Below are positions 18,209 to 25,610 of a DNA stretch of 64,000 bases, in pieces. Within the stretch, counting starts at the first letter, position 1; every line of letters starts with the position of its first letter. The stretch lies in NCBI RefSeq assembly GCF_048323675.1, contig NZ_JBLWFK010000002.1:1178001-1242000 (forward strand), written 5' to 3'. The stretch comes from Mangrovimicrobium sp048323675. GTDB lineage: Bacteria; Pseudomonadota; Gammaproteobacteria; Pseudomonadales; Halieaceae. Below the pieces are notes generated by a model. That model was given only the letters and a program-made list of their open reading frames with translations. It made no database searches and was not told the origin of the DNA. Position numbers and translations under genes: made by a program.

Positions 18209-18775
18209 ATGCAACACGCCAGACTTCTTTCCCTCCTGATCGCCGCACTGGTGGCCCCGGCAGCCAGTGTGGCTGGCGAGAATCCCGAGAGCGAGGCGCG
18301 CGCACTGGCGGCGGAGTTTGTCGCGACCCTGAAACCGCAGCTCAAGGGGGCCCTGCAGTCGGCCGGGCCGGCCGGCGCCATCGCTGTCTGCGCGGACATC
18401 GCGCCGCAAATCGCCGACGCCCTGAGCGCCTCTTCCGGCTGGCAGGTCCGGCGGGTCAGCCTGCAGGTGCGCAACGCCAGCCGCGCCTCGCCCGATCCCT
18501 GGGAACGCCAGGTGCTGGAGGATTTCGGACGCCGCCAGGCGCAGGGCGAAACGGCAGACACCCTCTACCTGGGTGAGGAGACCGGCGGCCACTACCGCTA
18601 CATGCAGGCCCAGCTGGTGGAACCCCTGTGCCTGGTCTGCCACGGCGCGGAACTGAGCCAGCCGGTGCGGCAGGCCCTCCACGAGTACTATCCGGACGAT
18701 ACCGCCACCGGCTACAGCCTGGGCGAGGTGCGCGGGGCGATCAGCCTGAGCCGTCCGCTGGCTACCCCGCCCTAG
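18209..18775 (+). CDS. DUF3365/Tll0287-like periplasmic haem protein
   Basis: 188-residue exported protein. A signal peptide (LLSLLIAALVAPAASVAG) is followed by a Tll0287-like sensor-type domain, with VCADIAPQIADALS and VRNASRASPDPWERQVL in the order usual for DUF3365. A c-type haem attachment site CLVCH lies near residue 146, ahead of the FPDD-like stretch YYPDDTATGYSLGEVRGAIS. The family often forms the sensor part of histidine kinases or cyclases; here it stands alone. It starts 31 bp after the DUF882 stop and may belong to the same transcript. Its partner is unknown; redox or gas sensing or electron transfer are both possible. Confidence 0.85.
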   Translation: MQHARLLSLLIAALVAPAASVAGENPESEARALAAEFVATLKPQLKGALQSAGPAGAIAVCADIAPQIADALSASSGWQVRRVSLQVRNASRASPDPWERQVLEDFGRRQAQGETADTLYLGEETGGHYRYMQAQLVEPLCLVCHGAELSQPVRQALHEYYPDDTATGYSLGEVRGAISLSRPLATPP

Positions 18776-18822
18776 CGCCAGCGCCCCGACCCGCAGGGAC
18801 TGGCCGAACTCCTCGCGAGGCC

Positions 18823-20205
18823 CTAGCGCCGCACACTCTTGCGCAGGTATTCCGGCGTGAAATAGCTCTTGTCCCGGTAGGGCATGGTGTAGTCGACCTC
18901 GTCGCGCTCCAGGGTGACCCAGCGCGCCATGTAATGGCCGGAAGGCAGGTCGTGGAACATCACCGTGTGTTTGACGTAGCACTGGACGTCGTACTGGTAT
19001 TCCGAGGTGAAGAAGCCGACCCGCCAGAGATTGCCGCGGCTGTCGAAATTCTCCGACAGGACAAAGTTCCAGCTGTCCTCGTCGATGTACCAGCGGCGCT
19101 TGCTGTAGGCGTGGCGCTTGCCCGGGGCCAGGTTGCCCTCCACCACCCAGACCCGGTGCAGTTCGTAACGCAGGTAATCCGGGTTGGCGTGGTTGATGGT
19201 CAGGCGGCTGTCGAGGTCGCCCGTCGAGGGGTCGTTGAAGGCGTAGTCGTGGTAGGGAATGTAGATTTCCCGCTTGCCCACCAGGGTGTAGGTAAAGCGG
19301 TCCAGCGCGCCGTTGAAACCCTCGTGGTCATCGATGGTCTGCAAGCCGCCGGGGCCATCGGGGTTGTCGTAGCCAATGGCCGGCGCCTTGCGCACGCGGC
19401 GCGTATCCGGCCGGTACTGCCAGGCGTTGCGCGAACTGTTCTTGTAGTCGATGGGTTCCTGCGCCACGGTCACCTCGCCCTTCTGCCGCGGCGGCGCCAG
19501 CCGTGCACCGTAGGCGAAGGAGATATATTCACCCACCACCTCCTCGGTAGTGGGAATGGGGTTGTCCGGGTTATTGAAGGGGATGGACTGGACGTAGTCG
19601 TTGGCCTCGTGGGCGCGCTCGCCGTTGGAGAACACACCCCAACCCTCGGAAACGCCGCCCATGGTGGCATGACAGTAATTGGTGCGGGTATTCCACAGGA
19701 TTTCTTCCGGCCCGGCGGGGATCGGGAAGGCGATGCCCCCGGTGTAATGCCTGATCGCCTCGGCGTCGCTGCTGAGTTCCGTGTGCCGGGCGTTCCACGC
19801 GGCCTTTTCAACCATGCGCGGCTGGAAGGCAAAGTCCCGGTGCGAGGGATAGATATCCATGCGGAAGGTGGGATAGCGCTCGAACATGGCGATCTGTCCA
19901 TCCGAGAGGTGCTCGCGGTACTGCGAGTAATTCTCCGGAGTGATCGAGAACAGCGGTTGCTCGCCGGCATAGGGATTCGGGGGTTTGGACCCCGGCCCCT
20001 GGTATTCCAGCCCGGGAGGTACACCCAGCCACTGTCCCGTCCAGGGGGGAATGCTGCCATCGGCGTTGCCGGCGGCCTCGGCGCCGAAGGGCGTCAGGTC
20101 CCCGCCCAACCGCTGCGCCTCCTCCTCGGACACCCCGGCCTGCAGCAGTGCCGGGGCCAGCAGCAAAGCGAGTGCGGCGGCGAGTTTGCAGAATCTGTAG
20201 CGCAT
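18823..20205 (-). CDS. DUF1329 family periplasmic/outer-membrane-associated protein
   Basis: 460-residue exported protein with signal peptide (LAAALALLLAPALLQAG) and the DUF1329 hallmarks: GGDLTPFGAEAAGNADGSIPPWTG at the N-terminus, the MGGVSEGWGVFSNGE stretch, and the RHAYSKRRWYIDEDSW region. The fold is thought to resemble lipoprotein-sorting (LolA/LolB-like) beta sheets, which suits handling of hydrophobic molecules. The ATG follows AGAGGAAC by 6 bases. It is the last gene of the YCF48-RND-DUF1302-DUF1329 unit, 15 bp after DUF1302. Role inferred: periplasmic carrier working with the neighbouring pump and outer-membrane protein. Confidence 0.93.
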   Translation of the reverse strand: MRYRFCKLAAALALLLAPALLQAGVSEEEAQRLGGDLTPFGAEAAGNADGSIPPWTGQWLGVPPGLEYQGPGSKPPNPYAGEQPLFSITPENYSQYREHLSDGQIAMFERYPTFRMDIYPSHRDFAFQPRMVEKAAWNARHTELSSDAEAIRHYTGGIAFPIPAGPEEILWNTRTNYCHATMGGVSEGWGVFSNGERAHEANDYVQSIPFNNPDNPIPTTEEVVGEYISFAYGARLAPPRQKGEVTVAQEPIDYKNSSRNAWQYRPDTRRVRKAPAIGYDNPDGPGGLQTIDDHEGFNGALDRFTYTLVGKREIYIPYHDYAFNDPSTGDLDSRLTINHANPDYLRYELHRVWVVEGNLAPGKRHAYSKRRWYIDEDSWNFVLSENFDSRGNLWRVGFFTSEYQYDVQCYVKHTVMFHDLPSGHYMARWVTLERDEVDYTMPYRDKSYFTPEYLRKSVRR

Positions 20206-20220
20206 GGCGCGTTCCTCTGG

Positions 20221-21816
20221 TCAGAATTTGTACTTCACGCTCAGCGCCAGGTTGTCGCGGTCGCTGAGCACGGGTTCGTCGCGATCATCGTTGCCGAAAT
20301 AGAACGAGTACTTGGCCGCGAACTCCCAGTTGGTGAGATAGACGGCATTGAAGCCGAGCGAGGCCCACTTCTGCCCCTCGATCAGGTTGTTCTTGAGCGC
20401 AGCGGAGCCATAACCGTCGACGTCCTGGCGGAAACTCAGGGTCACATCCACATCCATGCCCGGCAGCACGGAGAAGTATTTGAGGATCGCCAGCGCCTGG
20501 TAGCCCCAGGCGTCGTCGGTGGCGATGTAGGGCGTGCCGGTCTTGTCCCCCTCGCCCACGCTGTTGTCCTGGTAGAGCAGTTCCGCGGTCAGGGCGATCT
20601 GCCGGGAGAGCCAGGGAAACGCGGTGTAGACGTCGGTCATGCCCACCACCAGCTGCCGGTAGGTGGCCCGGCTCACGTCGGCCGCGACCAGCTGCCGGCG
20701 CTCATTGAGGTACCGGGTCTGGTCGATGAAGGGCGCGTTGTCCGAGTAGGCGAAATCCGCGTACACCAGCGCTTCGCCAAGATTGGTGGCGACGCTGAAC
20801 TGCCAGAACTCGATGTCCTTGAGGTAGACCTCGCGGGTGTAACTGCCATTGAGCGGATCGAAGACGATCTGGCTGCCGGGCGCGTTGGCGTGATTGTTGT
20901 TGTAGCTGAGGGTGAAGTTGGTGCCGCCCTCGGTCAGGTAGCGCAGGGCGGCTCCCCACTGGCCGCCATTGCCGGGCTTGTCCGCGCTGCGCACCTCTCC
21001 CGCGCCCGCGCTGCCGAGGAGAATACGCTGCGCGCCCGGGCCGGTGAAGTCGGAAGTACTGAGGAAACTGCCCACCCCGGGCTGGGTGGTCTTGGCCCAC
21101 TTCAGCTTGTAGTAGGCCTCGGCGCTGAGACCGTCGGTGAGGTCGTATTTCAGGTCCACCGCAGGGGTAGGCAGGAAGATCTCCTTGGCCTCCACCCCCG
21201 GCGACAGCGCGACGCCGCCGTCGATGGGGTTCTGCATGGTGTTCACGCCCTGGTAAATCGTCGCCTCGCCCCAGGCGATGAGCTGGCTGCCGACCCGCAG
21301 GCTGCCCAGCCGCTCGCCGAGTTCGAACTGGTAGTTGACGAAGGCCTCCAGCAGGCGCAGGCGCTGGCCATGCTCGTCGAGGGTGCCCTTCGGGTAGTCT
21401 CCGAGTTGCACCTGCCCGCCGTTGGGTATCGCGCCGTTATAGGTCGCATAGTGCCGCGCTGACATATCGGAGTTTTTATTTTCGTAGACGTAGTCGTACA
21501 GGCCGTCGCTGCGCAGGAAGAACGACAGGTCGCCGTACACGGCACCCAGTTCCAGGATAAAGCTGCCCTTGGCGGAGACCAGCCCCGGGTCGAAGTTGTT
21601 GTTGCCGTCGTCGAGGTTGCGGTAGGGATCGAGGGGATCGTCCAGCGCCTGCTTGTCGCGGGACTCGGTGCGCCACTGCATGGCGGCGGTGAGGGAGGTA
21701 TCGACGTTGAACAGCCAGTCGCCGTAGTCGTAGGACAGCGCCAGCGCCGCGCCTGGCTGTGCGGCGCAGGCAACGACGGCCAGCGCCAGTGCGATACGAC
21801 TTCCGGGATTATTCAT
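20221..21816 (-). CDS. DUF1302 family outer-membrane protein
   Basis: 531-residue exported protein, with a signal peptide ending near AQPGAALA, then alternating beta-strand sequence rich in Tyr, Trp and Asp typical of a barrel. It ends in NLALSVKYKF, a C-terminal aromatic residue as recognised by the BAM machinery. The N-terminal stretch SYDYGDWLFNVDTSLTAAMQWR and LRVGSQLIAWGEATIYQGVN are DUF1302-like. The gene overlaps the RND gene by 8 bp. In known genomes DUF1302 and DUF1329 genes occur together, often beside RND proteins and in hydrocarbon- or steroid-using bacteria. A barrel that passes hydrophobic compounds is the likeliest role (inference). Confidence 0.9.
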   Translation of the reverse strand: MNNPGSRIALALAVVACAAQPGAALALSYDYGDWLFNVDTSLTAAMQWRTESRDKQALDDPLDPYRNLDDGNNNFDPGLVSAKGSFILELGAVYGDLSFFLRSDGLYDYVYENKNSDMSARHYATYNGAIPNGGQVQLGDYPKGTLDEHGQRLRLLEAFVNYQFELGERLGSLRVGSQLIAWGEATIYQGVNTMQNPIDGGVALSPGVEAKEIFLPTPAVDLKYDLTDGLSAEAYYKLKWAKTTQPGVGSFLSTSDFTGPGAQRILLGSAGAGEVRSADKPGNGGQWGAALRYLTEGGTNFTLSYNNNHANAPGSQIVFDPLNGSYTREVYLKDIEFWQFSVATNLGEALVYADFAYSDNAPFIDQTRYLNERRQLVAADVSRATYRQLVVGMTDVYTAFPWLSRQIALTAELLYQDNSVGEGDKTGTPYIATDDAWGYQALAILKYFSVLPGMDVDVTLSFRQDVDGYGSAALKNNLIEGQKWASLGFNAVYLTNWEFAAKYSFYFGNDDRDEPVLSDRDNLALSVKYKF

Positions 21817-24172
21817 GTTCGCGCTCCCCCGACGCCGCTGGTGCGGGCTTGATCAGGAAATGGGCCAGTGCCGGCAACAGCCACAGGGCCCCGACCATGT
21901 TCCAGAGGAACATGAACGTCAAGAGGATGCCCATGTCGGCCTGGAACTTGATGGGAGAAAAGATCCACGGAACCACGCCCACGCCCAGCGCCAGCCCGGT
22001 GAACGCAACCGCCCTGCCGGTGGTGGAAAGGGCCTGGTAATAGGCCTCCTGCATCGGCAGGCCACGCCGCAGGTAGCCGGTGAGGCGGTTGTAGATGTAG
22101 ATACCGTAGTCCACCCCGACACCGACACCGAGCGCCACCACGGGCAGGGTCGCCACCTTGATACCGATGCCCAGCCAGGCCATCAGCGCCTGGCACAGCG
22201 CCGAGGTCAGGCCCAGTGGGACGATAATGCAGATGGAAGCGACAATGCTGCGGAAGCTCAGGAACACCAGCGCCGCCACCACGCCGTAGACCAGCACCAG
22301 GATTTCCTTCTGGGCCAGGCCGATCTCCTGGTTGGTAGCGGCCTCGATGCCCGCGTTGCCGGCGGCCAGCTTGAAGTGGACCTGGTCGGTCCCGTATTCC
22401 CCGGCGAAGGCGTGCACCGCATCGACCACCCGCTGCAGGGTATCGGCCTTGTGGTCCTCGAGGAACAGCACCACCAGGGCCAGGCTGCAATCCCGGTTCA
22501 TCAGCGCGGAGGGGACATTGGCAACGCCGCCGTCGAGGGCACGCTGGCGGCGCGACAGTGTCTGCCAGCGCGGGTTGCCCTCGTTGAGCGCCATGGCGGT
22601 GAGCCGGACCACGTCCGCCATGGACACCGCGGACTGTACGCCGGGCACGTTTTCCATGAACCAGTCGAACCGGTCGATCAGCCGGAGGTTTTCGTAGAGG
22701 CCGCAGCCCTGCACCGGCGTCTCCACCATGACCACCAGGATGTCCGTGCTCACCGCGTAGTTGCTGGTGATGAAGGCGCTATCCAGGTTGTAGCGCGAGT
22801 CCGGCCGCAATTCCGGGGCGCCCGCGTCCAGGTCGCCGACTTTCATGTTCAGGCCGCCGACGACGCCCACCGCAAAGCCCAGCGCGGCCAGCAGCAGCGA
22901 GACCAGCGCCACCTTGCGCGTCGCGCACCGCGACAGCAGCGACCACAGGGCGTTACGGCGCCCGGGATCAACCCGCATCCGGCGAATGCCCCGGTCGCCA
23001 ATACCGATAAAGGACATCAGCACCGGCAACAGCAGCAGGTTGGAGCAGATGATACACGCCACGCCGATACTGGCGGCGATACCCAGTTCGCGGATGACGC
23101 CGATATCGATCACCAGCAGGGTGATAAAACCGATGCCATCGGAAATCAGCGCGGTCATGCCCGCCAGGTAGAGGCTGCGAAAGGCCAGGCGACAGCTGCG
23201 CAGCCGGTCGCTGTCGCCCTGCAACTGCAGGGCGATGCCGTTGATCATCTGGACCCCGTGGCTGACGCCGATGGCGAGCACCAGGAAGGGCACGAGGATG
23301 GAATAGGCATTGAGCCCGAAGCCGAACAGGTGCAGCAGCCCGAGTTGCCAGACCACGGCCAGGATGGAGCACAGCAGCGGGGCTGCGGTGGCGCGCAGGT
23401 CGCGGGTGTAGATGTAGAGCAGCACGCAGGTGATCGACAGCGTCACCACGGCGAACAGGAATATCGCCCCGATGCCCTCCAGCAAATCGCCGATCAGCTT
23501 GGGGAAGCCGATGATGTGGATGCTGATGTTACCGTTCTCGAACTTTTCGCGCACCCGCTGCTCCAGGTCGCGGGAAAACTCGAGATAGTTCAGCTGCTCG
23601 CCAGTGGCCGGGTCGACGTCATAGATCGGCACCTCGATGATGCTGGACTTGAAGTCGTCCGCCACCAGTCGACCGATGACGCCGGAGCGCTGCAGGTTTA
23701 CCCGCAACGCCTCCAGTGACGCCGGGGAGCCGTCGTAATCCGGCGGAATCACCGAGCCCATCTCGAAGCCGTCCTCGGTGACCAGGGTCCAGCGGACGTC
23801 GGGGCTCCACAGGCTTTTCAGGCCGTTGCGGTCGACCCCCGGGATATAGAAAATCTCGTCGGCGATCTGGCCCAGGGTCGAGAGATAGGCGTCGTTGAAG
23901 ATGTCGCCGTGTTTCACCGCGACCGACACTTCCAGGCTGGCGCCCGCGGCGCGCAGGTCCTGCATGTGGCTGTTCATGTTCTGGATGAACGGGTGCCCCT
24001 GGGGCAGCATCTTGGCGAAACTCGCGTCCGGCTGCAGGCGGCTGGCCTGCCAGCCGAGCAACACTGTCACGACCGCGAACAGCACCAGCAGGATCTTGCG
24101 GTGACCGAATACCAGGCGCTCGGGCACGTTGCCGTCCTGCAGTGCGGGGTACTGGAAGCCTGCTCGCGCCAT
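21809..24172 (-). CDS. RND/MMPL-family transporter
   Basis: 787-residue inner-membrane permease of the RND superfamily in the MMPL/hydrophobe-transporter branch: shorter than HAE pumps and with no adaptor gene nearby. TM1 lies at about residues 19-36 (KILLVLFAVVTVLLGWQ). Each half has a periplasmic loop followed by five helices. The first helix block contains VLAIGVSHGVQMINGIALQL, and the second VVALGVGVGVDYGIYIYNRL, with the TM10-like Asp-Tyr pair usual for MMPL proteins. The start at 24172 follows AGGTAGG; an upstream ATG at 24217 lies inside the previous gene. It is part of an operon with YCF48, DUF1302 and DUF1329 and probably moves a lipid-like substrate. Confidence 0.92.
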   Translation of the reverse strand: MARAGFQYPALQDGNVPERLVFGHRKILLVLFAVVTVLLGWQASRLQPDASFAKMLPQGHPFIQNMNSHMQDLRAAGASLEVSVAVKHGDIFNDAYLSTLGQIADEIFYIPGVDRNGLKSLWSPDVRWTLVTEDGFEMGSVIPPDYDGSPASLEALRVNLQRSGVIGRLVADDFKSSIIEVPIYDVDPATGEQLNYLEFSRDLEQRVREKFENGNISIHIIGFPKLIGDLLEGIGAIFLFAVVTLSITCVLLYIYTRDLRATAAPLLCSILAVVWQLGLLHLFGFGLNAYSILVPFLVLAIGVSHGVQMINGIALQLQGDSDRLRSCRLAFRSLYLAGMTALISDGIGFITLLVIDIGVIRELGIAASIGVACIICSNLLLLPVLMSFIGIGDRGIRRMRVDPGRRNALWSLLSRCATRKVALVSLLLAALGFAVGVVGGLNMKVGDLDAGAPELRPDSRYNLDSAFITSNYAVSTDILVVMVETPVQGCGLYENLRLIDRFDWFMENVPGVQSAVSMADVVRLTAMALNEGNPRWQTLSRRQRALDGGVANVPSALMNRDCSLALVVLFLEDHKADTLQRVVDAVHAFAGEYGTDQVHFKLAAGNAGIEAATNQEIGLAQKEILVLVYGVVAALVFLSFRSIVASICIIVPLGLTSALCQALMAWLGIGIKVATLPVVALGVGVGVDYGIYIYNRLTGYLRRGLPMQEAYYQALSTTGRAVAFTGLALGVGVVPWIFSPIKFQADMGILLTFMFLWNMVGALWLLPALAHFLIKPAPAASGEREHE

Positions 24173-24179
24173 CGATCGC

Positions 24180-25334
24180 CTACCTCTGCCCGGGTGCCGC
24201 CGCGGGCAGCGTGACACTGCCGCCCTCGCCGGTCGCCGCGAAGCGCCCCGCGCCGAGCGCAGTCACTCCGGTCAGCCTGCGCCGGTCGGGTGTGGCCAGT
24301 ACGCGGAAGTGATCGCCGTCGTCATCACTGGCAATGGCGCTGCCGTTGTCACCCACGAACACCAGGGTGCCCGCGCTGCTGCAGGTGGCCCCGAACAGGC
24401 TGTCGCGAGCCGGCGTGTCGAGCGCCTCCCAGTTTTTCCCGCGATCACGCGAGCGATAGACCGTACCCTGGATGCCGTAGGCAAACACGCTCTGGCTGGC
24501 CGGATTGACCAGCACACCGAAGAAGCTGCCATCGTAGCCGGTCTCCCCCGCCTGCCAGGTCTCGCCGCTGTTGCTGGAACGAAACACCGTGCCCCACTCC
24601 GAGGCCAGGTAGAGGTTGCCTTCGCCATCACCCACCACACCGTTGAAATGCAGCTCGTCGGGGTTGTTTACCTTCCAGCTCCAGTCATCCCAGTGGCGGC
24701 CACCATTGGAGGTGCGCAGCAGGGTGCCGAATGCGCCCGCGGCCCAGCCCTGGTCCGCGCCGGAGAACCACACCGACATCAATGGCGGCGGGTAGACCGG
24801 GTCGGCCATGGCCTGGCGGGCCACTTCGAGGGCGTGCTCCGCCGCCTGCAACGGGTCGTCGCTGCTTTCACTGCCCACTTCGCCTGTGCCATCCGCCTGG
24901 CCGCGCAGAGCTGCTACCTCGCCGCGGGCGCGCGCCAGCCGCTCTTCGTTGATTTGCGCCTGCGCGCTCAGCCCCTCGCGTTGCATCTCCCAGTGCACGC
25001 CGCCATCCGCGGTCGACAGGATATTGCCGTCATGGCCGACCGCCCATCCGCGCTGGTCGTCGATGAAGAACACCCGGGTAAGCATGACCGAGGTGGGGAC
25101 CCGGGACTGCACCCAGCTTTGCCCCTGGTCTTCGGAGTACAGGATGTGGCCCCGTTCACCGACCTCGACCAGGCGCGCGCCGGCCGAGGCGATATCCAGA
25201 AGCAGTGAGTGAGGCGCCCCGGGCAGCATCAGGGCGAAATCGGCAGCCCCAACTACAGTCCCGTGAGTCGCCAGCACGAACGCGCACAACAGTGCGGACG
25301 AATGGCGGCTGATGGGCCCTGTAAATCGCGACAT
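24180..25334 (-). CDS. YCF48/BNR-repeat periplasmic protein
   Basis: 384-residue exported protein of the YCF48 (photosystem II assembly factor-like) beta-propeller family. After the signal peptide (ALLCAFVLATHGTVVGA), repeats of the type DQGQSW...RGWAVGHDGNILSTADGGVHW recur, for example GWAAGAFGTLLRTSNGGRHW, VFRSSNSGETW and VYRSRDRGKNW. A charged helical insert (about residues 125-175) interrupts the propeller. It is first in the minus-strand operon; the next gene starts 8 bp after its stop. Repeats of this kind bind partners, so it may be an assembly factor for the transporter or barrel (inference). Confidence 0.9.
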   Translation of the reverse strand: MSRFTGPISRHSSALLCAFVLATHGTVVGAADFALMLPGAPHSLLLDIASAGARLVEVGERGHILYSEDQGQSWVQSRVPTSVMLTRVFFIDDQRGWAVGHDGNILSTADGGVHWEMQREGLSAQAQINEERLARARGEVAALRGQADGTGEVGSESSDDPLQAAEHALEVARQAMADPVYPPPLMSVWFSGADQGWAAGAFGTLLRTSNGGRHWDDWSWKVNNPDELHFNGVVGDGEGNLYLASEWGTVFRSSNSGETWQAGETGYDGSFFGVLVNPASQSVFAYGIQGTVYRSRDRGKNWEALDTPARDSLFGATCSSAGTLVFVGDNGSAIASDDDGDHFRVLATPDRRRLTGVTALGAGRFAATGEGGSVTLPAAAPGQR

Positions 25335-25610
25335 ATTCCGGTTTTCTCCCGCCAGCTATTATTGGGCAAGGTGGACTGGCGTGGTCCAAGACTCGTGATC
25401 ATCCAAGATTAGACCGCGGTATTCCATGTGTCAGGTCAAGGAATGCGAAGAAACAGCGCAGGGCGGGCGAGAAAATGGCATAACTGCAATGCAAGGCGGG
25501 CCGAAGCCCCCGGTGCAATCCCCATCCCGCCCTGGCTGGCTGGCTGGGGTATTGTACAAATGGCCGGTTAGTGGGATGGTTAATCCAACAGGCAGGAATG
25601 AGGTGCGCGA

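Noticed and set aside
18628..21462. 944-codon plus-strand ORF antisense to DUF1329/DUF1302
   Set aside because: It lies opposite two genes with clear family signatures and signal peptides; its translation is rich in Val, Gly, Arg and His with no domain. G+C-driven open antisense frame.
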